Assembly: GCF_024834055.1 (NCBI RefSeq)
Contig: NZ_JANUXZ010000002.1
Coordinates: 62,001 to 126,000, forward strand
Source: Corynebacterium sp. ES2730-CONJ
Lineage (GTDB): Bacteria; Actinomycetota; Actinomycetes; Mycobacteriales; Mycobacteriaceae
Direction of reading: 5' to 3'
Length of the DNA: 64,000 nucleotides
This document shows, piece by piece, positions 26,447-34,797 of this stretch. Below the pieces are notes generated by a model. It was not told the origin of the DNA and did not search any database. It was given only the letters and a program-made list of their open reading frames with translations. Numbering within the stretch: the stretch's first letter is position 1; each line of letters starts with the position of its first letter. A program made the position numbers and the translations under genes.

Positions 26447-28024
26447 GTGAGCACCACCCCAAAGCGCCCCGTCCGCGATATCAGCCCCGCCCCTCATTAC
26501 CTACCCCAAACCGCCCAGCAAGGTCCTGGGGTAGTTAAGGTGCTGCTCGCCTTTATCTCCGCTGCGGTCCTCACGATTTCTGGCGTGGGCTACGCCACTG
26601 TGGGGCGTGTGGGAAACTCCGTCGCATCCGCAGGCTCACTCGAACTTGGCGGCGACCAGGGAGTCAAGGAAGAAAAACTCGATGGCGCTATCGATATCCT
26701 CCTTGTCGGATCCGACTCACGCACGGATGCGCAAGGCAATCCCCTCACCCCTGAAGAGATCGAGCTACTACACGCTGGCGACGAAGAAGCCGATAATACT
26801 GACACCATCATGCTCATCCGCATCCCCAATGATGGGACATCAGCCACTGCGATCTCCATTCCACGAGACACCTATATCGCAGACCCTGAGCTGGGCAATA
26901 TCAAAATTAACGGTGTGTACGCCGGCTATAAGGCAATCAAACGCACCGAACTCTTTAATGCTGGAATTGTCGACGAGCAAGAACTCGAAAGCCAATCCAA
27001 GCAGGCTGGTCGCAATGGGTTAATTGATGCTGTTACTAACCTAGCTGGAGTCACCATTGATCATTATGCGGAAATTGGTTTGCTGGGTTTTGTTTTGCTC
27101 ACCGATGCTGTGGGTGGAGTCGATGTTTGTCTTAACAATGCCGTCTACGACGAATTCTCTGGCGCCGACTTCCCTGCTGGAGTCCAGACGCTCTCTGGTG
27201 GTAGCGGCCTGGCTTTCGTGCGCCAACGACATGGACTGCCCCGAGGCGACCTCGACCGCATCGTTCGTCAGCAAGCGTATATGGCCTCTCTCGTCAATAA
27301 AGTTCTCTCTACGGGCACCCTCACGAGCCCGGGTAAACTAGCCCAGCTAGGTCAAGCTGTCACCCGCTCAGTGGTGATCGACGAAGACTGGGATGTGATA
27401 AGCTTTGCCACCCAATTGCAGGATCTGGCTGGGGGTAATGTGCGTTTCAATACCATTCCAGTGGCCGATATCGACGGTGTCGGAGACTATGGTGAATCTG
27501 TCGTTACGATTGACCCCGACGAGGTCAAAGCCTTTTTCCAGGCGCTTCTTGGTACCGACGAAGAACCGGCCGACCCAGCCGATGCTCCGGCGGCCGACGA
27601 GGGTCCCGCTGAGAAAGATCCGACGCCCATCCAGGTACTGAATGCTTCAGCACAGTCCGGACTCGCAGCTGGCGCTGGCGCTTACCTTACCGAACAAGGC
27701 TTCACCATTGCCGACGTGGGTAATGCTGAGATAGGCCGCTACGATCGCACCCAGGTAATCACCCGAAACCTCAACGACTCAACTGCCCGCAAGATCGCCA
27801 AAGCTCTCGGCGGAGTGCCGGTAGTGGAGGATCCTGAGCTCGCGTATGAGGGGATCGTCGTGATCGCCGGGGGTGACTACTCCGCCCCAATTGGGGAACC
27901 GGGTGCCCCCGTGAACAGCAATACCGCAGAGCCAGAAAGCAACGATCCTGGAAGCGTCGTCAATGATGCTGCGGACTCCCCACAGATCGATGCAGGTGGC
28001 GATAGCCCACGCTGCGTTAACTAG
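26447..28024 (+). CDS. lcpA: LytR-CpsA-Psr ligase LcpA
   Basis: LCP enzymes transfer arabinogalactan from its lipid carrier to peptidoglycan; LcpA of C. glutamicum occupies the same place beside wbbL. A cytoplasmic tail of about 27 residues is followed by one membrane helix (about 28-50). The LCP domain includes DILLVGSDSR near residue 83, IPRDTYI near 140 and the RQRHGLPRGDLDR block near 260. A C-terminal LytR_C domain (about 395-480) and an acidic, Pro/Asn-rich tail complete the 525 residues. GTG 26447 is used, with GAGGAAG 16-10 bp upstream. The tail DNA near 27890 has a possible remnant of the TATTGGGG palindrome. Confidence 0.92.
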   Translation: MSTTPKRPVRDISPAPHYLPQTAQQGPGVVKVLLAFISAAVLTISGVGYATVGRVGNSVASAGSLELGGDQGVKEEKLDGAIDILLVGSDSRTDAQGNPLTPEEIELLHAGDEEADNTDTIMLIRIPNDGTSATAISIPRDTYIADPELGNIKINGVYAGYKAIKRTELFNAGIVDEQELESQSKQAGRNGLIDAVTNLAGVTIDHYAEIGLLGFVLLTDAVGGVDVCLNNAVYDEFSGADFPAGVQTLSGGSGLAFVRQRHGLPRGDLDRIVRQQAYMASLVNKVLSTGTLTSPGKLAQLGQAVTRSVVIDEDWDVISFATQLQDLAGGNVRFNTIPVADIDGVGDYGESVVTIDPDEVKAFFQALLGTDEEPADPADAPAADEGPAEKDPTPIQVLNASAQSGLAAGAGAYLTEQGFTIADVGNAEIGRYDRTQVITRNLNDSTARKIAKALGGVPVVEDPELAYEGIVVIAGGDYSAPIGEPGAPVNSNTAEPESNDPGSVVNDAADSPQIDAGGDSPRCVN

Positions 28025-28055
28025 CCCTTCACCACTAGACCTTCAAGGATCATTT

Positions 28056-28727
28056 GTGCCGTTACTCAGCCCTCTTATCACAGCCAACCCCGCAATCCCA
28101 CGTCTGAGTACCTACGACGAGACCACTGGAGCTCGGCTCGACTTTTCTGCTCAAACTCTCGATAATTGGGCTAATAAGGTTGCAAATATGCTTATCGACG
28201 AGCTCGATCTCAACGAATCCGAAACAGTTGGCATCGCGCTGCCTAGCACGTGGCAAGCGGTATGCATTGCTCTCGGCTCTATTACGGCCTCGATTCCCTA
28301 TCGTTTTCTCGACCCACACGAGCCTTTCGCAGACCCGGATGCAGCTGACGTAATCTTTGCGCCTCCACGCTCATTTAGCGCTGAATTCGATGGTGATATT
28401 GTCTTGGTCACCAACGACCCCTTTGGCCGCGGGGTGAAGGAAATAGGGAGCGATTTGCCCGAGGGCGCCATTGATTTCGGCCCTACCGTTCGCTACCATG
28501 GCGATTCATTCTCACAACCCAGCCCCGACCTGAAAACTCTCGCCCACCATACAATTCCCCACGAGGCTCGTGTGCTTAGTCGAGGGTGGAAAGATGCAGA
28601 GGGCTTCAATCAGGCCATCCTTTCCCCCTTTGCGGCATTAGGCAGCGTCGTCCTAATCAATGGCCTGGTGTCAGCTGAGCGGCTGGCCCATATACGAGAG
28701 AGCGAAAAAGTCTCTTTAGATCTCTAG
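28056..28727 (+). CDS. TIGR03089-family protein
   Basis: A 223-residue member of the actinobacterial TIGR03089 family (Rv3268), which looks like a fragment of an acyl-CoA synthetase/AMP-binding fold: WANKVANMLIDELDLNESETVGIALPST-type N-terminal segments are typical, but the P-loop and adenylation motifs of true ligases are absent. Function unknown. GTG 28056 is chosen because AAGGA lies 6-10 bp upstream; the longer frame starting at 27963 overlaps the end of lcpA. It follows lcpA by 31 bp on the same strand and is probably co-transcribed. Confidence 0.78.
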   Translation: MPLLSPLITANPAIPRLSTYDETTGARLDFSAQTLDNWANKVANMLIDELDLNESETVGIALPSTWQAVCIALGSITASIPYRFLDPHEPFADPDAADVIFAPPRSFSAEFDGDIVLVTNDPFGRGVKEIGSDLPEGAIDFGPTVRYHGDSFSQPSPDLKTLAHHTIPHEARVLSRGWKDAEGFNQAILSPFAALGSVVLINGLVSAERLAHIRESEKVSLDL

Positions 28728-28966
28728 ACATATTGAGAAAATGGGGGCAATTCGCGGGGGTAAAGGAACAGAGATCAACTGGGACTATCACTGCTAACCG
28801 CTGGACTACTCCAATTAAAGCACGCGCGGCAAAATCCCTGTGTTGGAAAATACACTGATATTCACCCCCAAAATTCACCCCATTACTCGTAATTGGGTGC
28901 GCGGTAGGGAGGATGCTCAGTAGATTCTGAAGGAGAGTCTCCCCATCCCCTGGAAAGGCAATACTC

Positions 28967-30244
28967 ATGAATACTCGTCACAATTTCCGAATCGGAGCGT
29001 TTCTTACAGCTCTGGGCGTCGCTGGGTCACTCGGACTCGCCGGCTGCTCTGATGAAACGACCACCACAAACTCCGCCGCCCCCACACCTGCTACCGCTGG
29101 CGCCCGTGGGCCGATCACGTATGCGCTTGGCAAATTAGACACCGAACTGCTTGCTCCCATCGTAGATAAATGGAATCAAGCGCATCCCGACGAGCAAGTA
29201 ACCATGAAAGAGCTAGCTGGCGAAGCTGGTGACCAGCGCGATTTCCTTGTGCAGAACCTACAGGCTGGTAGCGATGATATCGATGTGATGGCGCTGGATG
29301 TTATTTGGACAGCCGAATTCGCGGCGAATCAGTGGATTGCACCGCTTGAAGGGGAACTCGCGGTGGATACATCAAAACTGCTGAAACCAACCGTTGACTC
29401 TGCGACCTACTTAGGCACCTTATATGCGATGCCCCAGAATACTAACGGCCAACTTTTGTTCCGTAATACCAAGATTGTCCCAACCGCACCCAAAAATTTT
29501 GCGGAACTGACCGATTCCTGCGAATTAGCCAGAGAAAAGAATGTCGAGTGCCTGACTCTGCAGCTCAAGCAGTACGAAGGACTCACCGTTAACGCAGCTG
29601 GCTTTATCGAAGGCTGGGGCGGACATATTCTCAATGAGGATGGTTCTCCTGCCGTCGCCACGGATGAAGCTAAAGCAGGTATGCAAGCGCTTGTCGATGC
29701 CTATAAGGACGGCGTGATCGCTAAGAATTCAACATCCACAACAGAGCAAGAAACTCATTTAGGTTTCCTTGCTGGCGAAACCGCCTACGCTATCAATTGG
29801 CCGTATATGTACGATATGGCCCAAGACAATGACTCCACGGTCGCGGGTCGCGTGGAAGTTCAACCGCTGGTGGGCAAGTCTGGAGTGGGAGTGTCCACCC
29901 TCGGGGGGCTCAATAACGGCATCAACGTCAATTCTAAGCACAAAGAAACAGCGAAGGATTTCATTGAGTTCATCACAAGTGCTGAGAATCAGAGTTATTT
30001 CGCAGAGAAATCATTCCCTCCAGTTCTGGCTTCAATCTATGATGATGCCGATTTAATCGCGAAGTATCCTTATCTGCCGGCACTAAAGATTTCCTTAGAA
30101 AATGCGGTGCCACGTCCGGCCTCCCCGTTCTACCCCGCTATTTCCAAGGCCATCCAAGATAACGCCTATGCGGCCCTGACGGATGGGAAGTCCGTCGACG
30201 ACGCCGCGCGCGATATGGAAGCCGCCATTCGGGCAGCAGGTTAG
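28967..30244 (+). CDS. ABC transporter sugar-binding lipoprotein (TusE/LpqY-like)
   Basis: This periplasm-side binding lipoprotein has a type II signal peptide with basic start (NTRHNFR), hydrophobic core and lipobox GLAGC near residue 27. The mature MalE-like domain contains ITYALGKLDTE, DVMALDVIWTAEFAA and LGGLNNGINVNS blocks typical of trehalose binders LpqY (M. tuberculosis) and TusE (C. glutamicum). Length 425. The same position near wbbL/lcpA is, to my recollection, the tus locus in C. glutamicum. A hairpin before the first permease gene would favour excess binding protein over permease. Trehalose as ligand is inference; maltose-type sugars are the alternative. Confidence 0.84.
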   Translation: MNTRHNFRIGAFLTALGVAGSLGLAGCSDETTTTNSAAPTPATAGARGPITYALGKLDTELLAPIVDKWNQAHPDEQVTMKELAGEAGDQRDFLVQNLQAGSDDIDVMALDVIWTAEFAANQWIAPLEGELAVDTSKLLKPTVDSATYLGTLYAMPQNTNGQLLFRNTKIVPTAPKNFAELTDSCELAREKNVECLTLQLKQYEGLTVNAAGFIEGWGGHILNEDGSPAVATDEAKAGMQALVDAYKDGVIAKNSTSTTEQETHLGFLAGETAYAINWPYMYDMAQDNDSTVAGRVEVQPLVGKSGVGVSTLGGLNNGINVNSKHKETAKDFIEFITSAENQSYFAEKSFPPVLASIYDDADLIAKYPYLPALKISLENAVPRPASPFYPAISKAIQDNAYAALTDGKSVDDAARDMEAAIRAAG

Positions 30245-30297
30245 TTGCCCGCTGTGTCGAGGCGTCGGTAATGGCTGCCTAAGCCCTGCTAAGCTAT

Positions 30298-30333
30298 CGC
30301 TCAAACCCTGCCCATTCTGGCAGTGTTTGAGCG
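30298..30333 (+). terminator. Intercistronic hairpin after the binding-protein gene
   Basis: CGCTCAAAC-C-CTGCC pairs with GGCAG-T-GTTTGAGCG over a 5-nt loop and is followed by TTTT. Such partial terminators or mRNA stabilisers after binding-protein genes set the protein ratio. Confidence 0.7.
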
Positions 30334-30363
30334 TTTTAGCACCAAGAAAAAGGACTCTGTCTC

Positions 30364-31386
30364 GTGGCTCCACCTACGCGCCATGCGGGCCTGCTTGTCG
30401 CCCCCGCACTCACCGTTCTCGCTATCGTTATCGGCTATCCGATCATGCGGGCTATCTACCTGAGTTTTCAGGCCGATAAGCACCTCGACCCACAAACTGG
30501 TCTCTTTGTCGAAGGAGGGTTTGCTGGTCTACGCCACTACAGTTACTGGATTCAGCAACGGTGCATGCTGCCATCTGGAGAAATAGCGACGTGTCCCCCA
30601 GGAGTGCTCGCCACAGACTTCTGGCCTGCCCTCGGCAATACGGTATTTTTTACGGGCGTGACCGTTATCCTCGAAATTCTCCTTGGAATTGCGATGGCGA
30701 TCATTATGCACCGAGATATACCAGGACGCGCACTGATTCGCGCCGCCGTCCTCATCCCGTGGGCGATTCCAACGGCTGTGACCGCGAAATTGTGGCAATT
30801 CATCTTCGCCGACCGGGGCATAGTTAATACGTTCCTATCGACGCCCATCTCATGGACTACCGACCCGTGGGCTGCCCGAACGGCCGTGATCATTGCTGAC
30901 GTGTGGAAGACTACCCCTTTCATGGCGCTACTCATTCTCGCGGGTCTACAGATGGTGCCCAATGATGTCTACGAAGCGGCCCGCGTAGACGGAGCCACGC
31001 GCTGGCAGACTTTCCGCTTCATCACACTTCCGCTAATCAAACCCGCACTGCTCGTCGCTATACTTTTCCGCACTCTCGACGCTCTACGGATGTATGATCT
31101 GCCGGTAATTCTCATCTCGCCGAGTGCCAACTCTCCCACCGCAACGATCTCTCAGCTCGTCGTGGAAGATATGCGCCAAAATAATTTCAACTCGGCGAGC
31201 GCATTATCGACGATGATTTTCCTCCTAATCTTTGCGGTCGCATTTTTTATGATTAAAGTTCTCGGCGCTGATTTGGGTGGAAGCAAAGCTAAACTGCCCT
31301 CCTCTATTGGGGTGTCGGGGACCCCCGACACCCCAATAGAGAAAAGAGAAATAATGACCCCTACGTCAGGAGATTCCCATGCGTAA
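30364..31386 (+). CDS. Sugar ABC transporter permease, MalF type (TusF/SugA-like)
   Basis: One of two membrane subunits of the importer. About six membrane helices are present, and the EAA loop for ATPase contact reads YEAARVDGATRWQTFRFITLPLIKP near residues 205-230 (conserved EAA---G). The start is GTG 30364, with AAGGA upstream. The C-terminus is unusual: after the last helix a 36-residue hydrophilic tail includes SIGVSGTPDTPIE, which is simply the translation of a 40-bp palindrome (31302-31341). The stop overlaps the next permease start by 8 bp. No ATPase gene occurs in the window. Confidence 0.87.
   Translation: MAPPTRHAGLLVAPALTVLAIVIGYPIMRAIYLSFQADKHLDPQTGLFVEGGFAGLRHYSYWIQQRCMLPSGEIATCPPGVLATDFWPALGNTVFFTGVTVILEILLGIAMAIIMHRDIPGRALIRAAVLIPWAIPTAVTAKLWQFIFADRGIVNTFLSTPISWTTDPWAARTAVIIADVWKTTPFMALLILAGLQMVPNDVYEAARVDGATRWQTFRFITLPLIKPALLVAILFRTLDALRMYDLPVILISPSANSPTATISQLVVEDMRQNNFNSASALSTMIFLLIFAVAFFMIKVLGADLGGSKAKLPSSIGVSGTPDTPIEKREIMTPTSGDSHA
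31302..31341. repeat. 40-bp palindrome (TATTGGGG family, copy 2) inside permease gene
   Basis: CTCTATTGGGGTGTCGGGG and CCCCGACACCCCAATAGAG are exact 19-bp arms around AC. It lies wholly within the permease reading frame, near its end, and is followed by AGAAAAGAG rather than a T run. Confidence 0.92.
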
Positions 31387-32200
31387 ACATGTTGGCGACT
31401 ACTTTGGCGTTCTTCTTATCTTGGTGTGGGGTCTCTCCCCCTTTTATTGGATGCTCATCACTGCATTCAGACACAAGGATCACACCTTCGACACCACCCC
31501 ATGGCCAACGCACGTGACACTTGAGAACTTCACCGAGGCACTCTCTACCGACAAGGGCAACAACTTCTTGGCGGCTATAGTTAACTCTCTTTTTATTTCC
31601 GTGATAACCACACTCGTGGCGCTTTCCATTGGAGTTTTTACCGCTTATGCCCTCGCGCGTCTTGATTTCGCAGGTAAAGGGTACGTCACTGGGATCATTT
31701 TGGCAGCCAGCATGTTCCCTGGCATTGCCCTCGTAACACCACTATTCCAGCTATTTGGCAATCTGGGATGGCTGGGACAGTATCAAGCTCTCATTATTCC
31801 CAATATTTCCTTCGCACTTCCGTTGGCGATTTACACTCTAACCTCTTTCTTTCGCCAACTACCGTGGGAACTCGAGGAGGCAGCGCGTATTGATGGAGCG
31901 ACGCAAAGCCAAGCTTTCCGTATCATTCTGTTACCCTTAGCTGCCCCAGCTCTGTTTACCACCGCAATCCTCGCATTTATCGCAACGTGGAACGAATTTA
32001 TGCTGGCTAACCAACTATCGACGAGTGCTACTGAGCCAGTCACGGTGGCTATTGCACGATTCTCCGGTGAGAGTTACTACGACTATCCCTACTCCTCCGT
32101 CATGGCGGCTGGTGCCCTAGTGACCATTCCCTTGATCCTCATGGTCCTCGCTTTCCAGCACCGGATCGTCTCCGGTCTGACCGCGGGAGGGGTGAAATAA
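31379..32200 (+). CDS. Sugar ABC transporter permease, MalG type (TusG/SugB-like)
   Basis: The second permease of the importer has 273 residues and six predicted helices, with the EAA motif as LEEAARIDGATQSQAFRIILLPLAAPA near residues 163-190. The N-terminal RHKDHTFDTTPWP segment and the C-terminal HRIVSGLTAGGVK ending are typical of MalG-type subunits. The ATG has CAGGAG 5-10 bp upstream and overlaps the first permease gene by 8 bp, indicating coupled translation. Confidence 0.88.
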   Translation: MRKHVGDYFGVLLILVWGLSPFYWMLITAFRHKDHTFDTTPWPTHVTLENFTEALSTDKGNNFLAAIVNSLFISVITTLVALSIGVFTAYALARLDFAGKGYVTGIILAASMFPGIALVTPLFQLFGNLGWLGQYQALIIPNISFALPLAIYTLTSFFRQLPWELEEAARIDGATQSQAFRIILLPLAAPALFTTAILAFIATWNEFMLANQLSTSATEPVTVAIARFSGESYYDYPYSSVMAAGALVTIPLILMVLAFQHRIVSGLTAGGVK

Positions 32201-32205
32201 CATAT

Positions 32206-32400
32206 ATGCAAAACCCGAATAGGAGGAGAACTTTAGTCCACCAAGCAATTATTGGATTCTTAGCTTTTTTCTCGGTGCTCTTTGTCATTCAGGCCGCATT
32301 GAATTTATTGCAACCTGAACCCGCGTTATGGCCTGCGGTCCTGGCACTACTTAGCGTCATCACTACGGTCGTGGCCGTCCGCGCATTCAGCGGCCGCTAG
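32206..32400 (+). CDS. Small two-helix membrane protein of the sugar-transport operon
   Basis: A 64-residue protein with a basic N-terminus (RRRTL) and two hydrophobic stretches (about residues 13-32 and 38-58). It starts 5 bp after the second permease and has AGGAGG inside rather than before the start, so the exact start is uncertain. A comparable small gene follows the permeases of the C. glutamicum trehalose uptake operon, and its function is unknown there as well. It may help assembly or be a minor subunit. Confidence 0.6.
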   Translation: MQNPNRRRTLVHQAIIGFLAFFSVLFVIQAALNLLQPEPALWPAVLALLSVITTVVAVRAFSGR

Positions 32401-32421
32401 TTTTTCTAAATACTTTAGTTA

Positions 32422-33693
32422 TCAGCTCTTTAGCTGTTCACTATCAATCTCGACCGATTCGAAAAACTCGTGGCAATGACACCGGATATGTCCGCGCGCG
32501 TCTCGTAAATCTGAATTTAAAATTCGACGACCCACCGCAGCAAAGCCCTTCTCAATAGCGGGAGCGCGATTAAATCGGAGCGGTTTTCCTTTTCTATGGT
32601 GCCCTATGCGTCCCGAATCGACATCGATATCGATTCGCCCATGTACGGTTTGCCGAGGATGGTCGTCGTTGAGTTTATTATGGCGCATGCACAATGGACA
32701 GAGATTACGGTTCTCCGTTTTGCCGCCGCCTGCATGCCATACAATATGGTGCATTTGGCAGTGGTTGGCGGTAATCCTGCAGTCGGGATGCGCACAGATC
32801 AAATGACTGACCACCTGAGTAAGTCTGTGCTTCTGAGTAGCATAACGCTGCTCAATGGCGATCGGTTCGCTGATCTCGATATGTCCAGACTCTAGACGTG
32901 AGGCGATCGCAGCATAGCCCATAGGAGCAAGATAGGTATTAGCGTGGGCCCTTATATCGACAATCACTCCATCACTAGTAACTAAGGTGCCGTCGACGTT
33001 GCAAGCCTTCTCCGCAAAAGGAATCAAGATGAAGGGCCGATACCGGGGATCAAGAGGATTGCTGTCATCTCGTTGAGGCTGGCTATCCCCTGAGATCAGA
33101 GCCATGATCACACGCGTGCGCGCCTCTTCGAGGGTATAAGCCTCTCCACGGCTTAATATTTCTTTGGCCGGTTGCTCTGTCATATTCTGCAAGAGCGCCG
33201 CATGAGCGTCGGTTAATTTGAGCATGGCATAACGCATGCCGTCGTGGTCTGGGATAGCGGAAATTCGGGTGTACTCGCGCCGCGGCTTGTTAGCCTTCTC
33301 GTTGAGCTTGTCAACGTACCCGGCAAGATACTCGCGCATTTCATCGGCACTCGAGGAAGAAGATTCGCGAAGGAACTGCCAGCACAATTGTTGGCGATCG
33401 ATTTCTCGATTGGACACTTTTCTGCAATATTTGGCAATTAGAGACAGTTTACTCATCGAAACTTTTGATTCTAGGGCCCACTGAAGTTGTTCAGGGGTAA
33501 AAAATGCGGCGTTCCTAATCAAAAGACTCGCCTCATGTCGAGCCATTCCTAGAAGGCCACTAAGCTTCTCCCATGTTGGTGTTTCTGCTTTGATGCTCAA
33601 AAGAAGACCAGCCGCTTGGGTTGCATACTCTGCGTATCGAGATAATGTCGGTGCCATAATATCCACGCTATGGACCGTGTACGTAGGCAACAA
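32422..33693 (-). CDS. DUF222/HNH-endonuclease-motif protein
   Basis: A 423-residue member of the large actinobacterial DUF222-HNH family (related to the 13E12 repeat proteins of mycobacteria). The N-terminal two thirds are helical DUF222. Near residues 300-345 lies the HNH module: CAHPDCRITANHCQMHHI, then GGKTENRNLCPLCMRHNKLN, giving the zinc cysteines, the catalytic His pair and Asn. These are usually accessory, multicopy genes of unknown role, sometimes linked to mobile DNA. It separates the sugar-transport operon from the purE side. No inverted repeats or other transposition genes are visible beside it. Confidence 0.85.
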   Translation of the reverse strand: MLPTYTVHSVDIMAPTLSRYAEYATQAAGLLLSIKAETPTWEKLSGLLGMARHEASLLIRNAAFFTPEQLQWALESKVSMSKLSLIAKYCRKVSNREIDRQQLCWQFLRESSSSSADEMREYLAGYVDKLNEKANKPRREYTRISAIPDHDGMRYAMLKLTDAHAALLQNMTEQPAKEILSRGEAYTLEEARTRVIMALISGDSQPQRDDSNPLDPRYRPFILIPFAEKACNVDGTLVTSDGVIVDIRAHANTYLAPMGYAAIASRLESGHIEISEPIAIEQRYATQKHRLTQVVSHLICAHPDCRITANHCQMHHIVWHAGGGKTENRNLCPLCMRHNKLNDDHPRQTVHGRIDIDVDSGRIGHHRKGKPLRFNRAPAIEKGFAAVGRRILNSDLRDARGHIRCHCHEFFESVEIDSEQLKS

Positions 33694-33794
33694 CAGGAAA
33701 CCGAAACAGCGGTCAAAACTGTGGATAATTACTCGTGAGCTAGGGCAGTCCCTTGGTGCCAGCCAGTTTCCCTCTACCCGCGCCCATGCTCCTT

Positions 33795-34166
33795 TTAGTC
33801 TTCTATGCGGATGGGACCGCAGATATGGCGACCGTCCAGGTCGATGAAGCTTACCACGAGCTCATTTCCCGACAAGACTATGGTAGGCGAGTCGCAAAAA
33901 CGGCAATCGAGGTCCTCAAGATCATTTATGTCTACAACTCTAAAATGACCCCGCTCGCATTCGATGGTGGCATCTGTCCACTGAACTTTTAGCTGCGAGC
34001 CGCGCATTCGCGTTCTAAAGGTTGTATATACCCAAGCGTTTTCCAGCTTAAAAGGGTCCACACGTCTGAATGCTCCGACGCGCACATAGACCGTTTTCAC
34101 CGTATATCCAGACGTCCATGGCCTGATTGCTTGATAGATGAGAGAGGCATATTCAATCTCGGTCAT
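33795..34166 (-). CDS. Degenerate HypA-like protein, orphan
   Basis: The 123-residue product has the layout of HypA/HybF nickel chaperones: an alpha/beta half with VYVRVGAFRRVDPFKLENAW, then a small zinc region ATIECERGHFRVV...LDCRFCDSPTIVLSGNELVV. The usual Met-His-Glu nickel-binding start is replaced by MTEIEY, and the first CxxC is reduced to C-x2-GH. Nickel chaperone function is therefore doubtful. No hydrogenase or urease gene lies in the window. It stands between a DUF222-HNH gene and purE; the region immediately upstream holds a palindrome. Weak similarity only; a different zinc-ribbon protein is possible. Confidence 0.5.
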   Translation of the reverse strand: MTEIEYASLIYQAIRPWTSGYTVKTVYVRVGAFRRVDPFKLENAWVYTTFRTRMRGSQLKVQWTDATIECERGHFRVVDINDLEDLDCRFCDSPTIVLSGNELVVSFIDLDGRHICGPIRIED

Positions 34167-34209
34167 TGTGGGGCCTCGCTATTCGTGACGACGTGAGCAC
34201 CTGTATTTT

Positions 34210-34243
34210 TATTGGGGCGTCGGGGGCACCCGACGCCCCAATA
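34210..34243. repeat. 34-bp palindrome (TATTGGGG family, copy 3)
   Basis: TATTGGGGCGTCGGG and CCCGACGCCCCAATA are exact 15-bp arms around GGCA. It starts 3 bp after the purE stop (minus strand). No T run follows on either strand. Confidence 0.9.
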
Positions 34244-34246
34244 GAT

Positions 34247-34753
34247 CTAGGATCCAAGCAGGCGAGATCTTAGCAGCTCATCTTTTCGTTCCACTTCCTC
34301 GCGCATTTCTCGCTGGAATTGGACCATTTTTTCTACAAGTTCGAAGTCATCTACCCCTAGCATTCGTACAGCGAGCAAGCCAGCATTTTTTGCGCCACCA
34401 ATGGACACCGTTGCCACAGGCACTCCAGCTGGCATTTGGACGATGGACAGGAGGGAATCCATCCCATCTAGAGTATCGAGTGCCCTTGGTATCCCAATGA
34501 CGGGTAGCGGTGTTGCGGCCGCGACCATGCCGGGTAAATGAGCTGCGCCGCCAGCACAGGCAATAATAACCTTGAGTCCTCGCGTGTGAGCGTGCTCTGC
34601 GTAAGCAAGCATCTTGTCTGGTGTTCGGTGCGCTGAGACCACCCCCACTTCGAAGGGGACTGAGAAGTCGGCGAGAATTTTGGCGGCTGGTTCGACTGTA
34701 GGCCAGTCTGAATCTGAGCCCATGATAAGGCCAACGAGGGGTTTCATATGCAC
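34247..34753 (-). CDS. purE: N5-carboxyaminoimidazole ribonucleotide mutase
   Basis: PurE moves the carboxylate of N5-CAIR to C4, making CAIR in purine synthesis. The motif [17 protein letters not shown] is at the N-terminus, SAHRTPDKM near residue 41 carries the active-site His, and [15 protein letters not shown] near 66 forms the substrate loop. Length 168 is that of class I bacterial PurE. PurK is 44 bp upstream in the same direction, as in Rv3275c-Rv3276c. The ATG at 34753 has AAGGACGTGC just before it. Confidence 0.95.
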   Translation of the reverse strand: MHMKPLVGLIMGSDSDWPTVEPAAKILADFSVPFEVGVVSAHRTPDKMLAYAEHAHTRGLKVIIACAGGAAHLPGMVAAATPLPVIGIPRALDTLDGMDSLLSIVQMPAGVPVATVSIGGAKNAGLLAVRMLGVDDFELVEKMVQFQREMREEVERKDELLRSRLLGS

Positions 34754-34797
34754 GTCCTTATGTCATTAAAAGGATTTTCTAAAAGCCTCAACAAATG

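Noticed and set aside
32422..33693. HNH/DUF222 gene as sign of a mobile element
   Set aside because: No flanking direct or inverted repeats, integrase, or composition shift; the family is widespread and often stable in actinobacteria.
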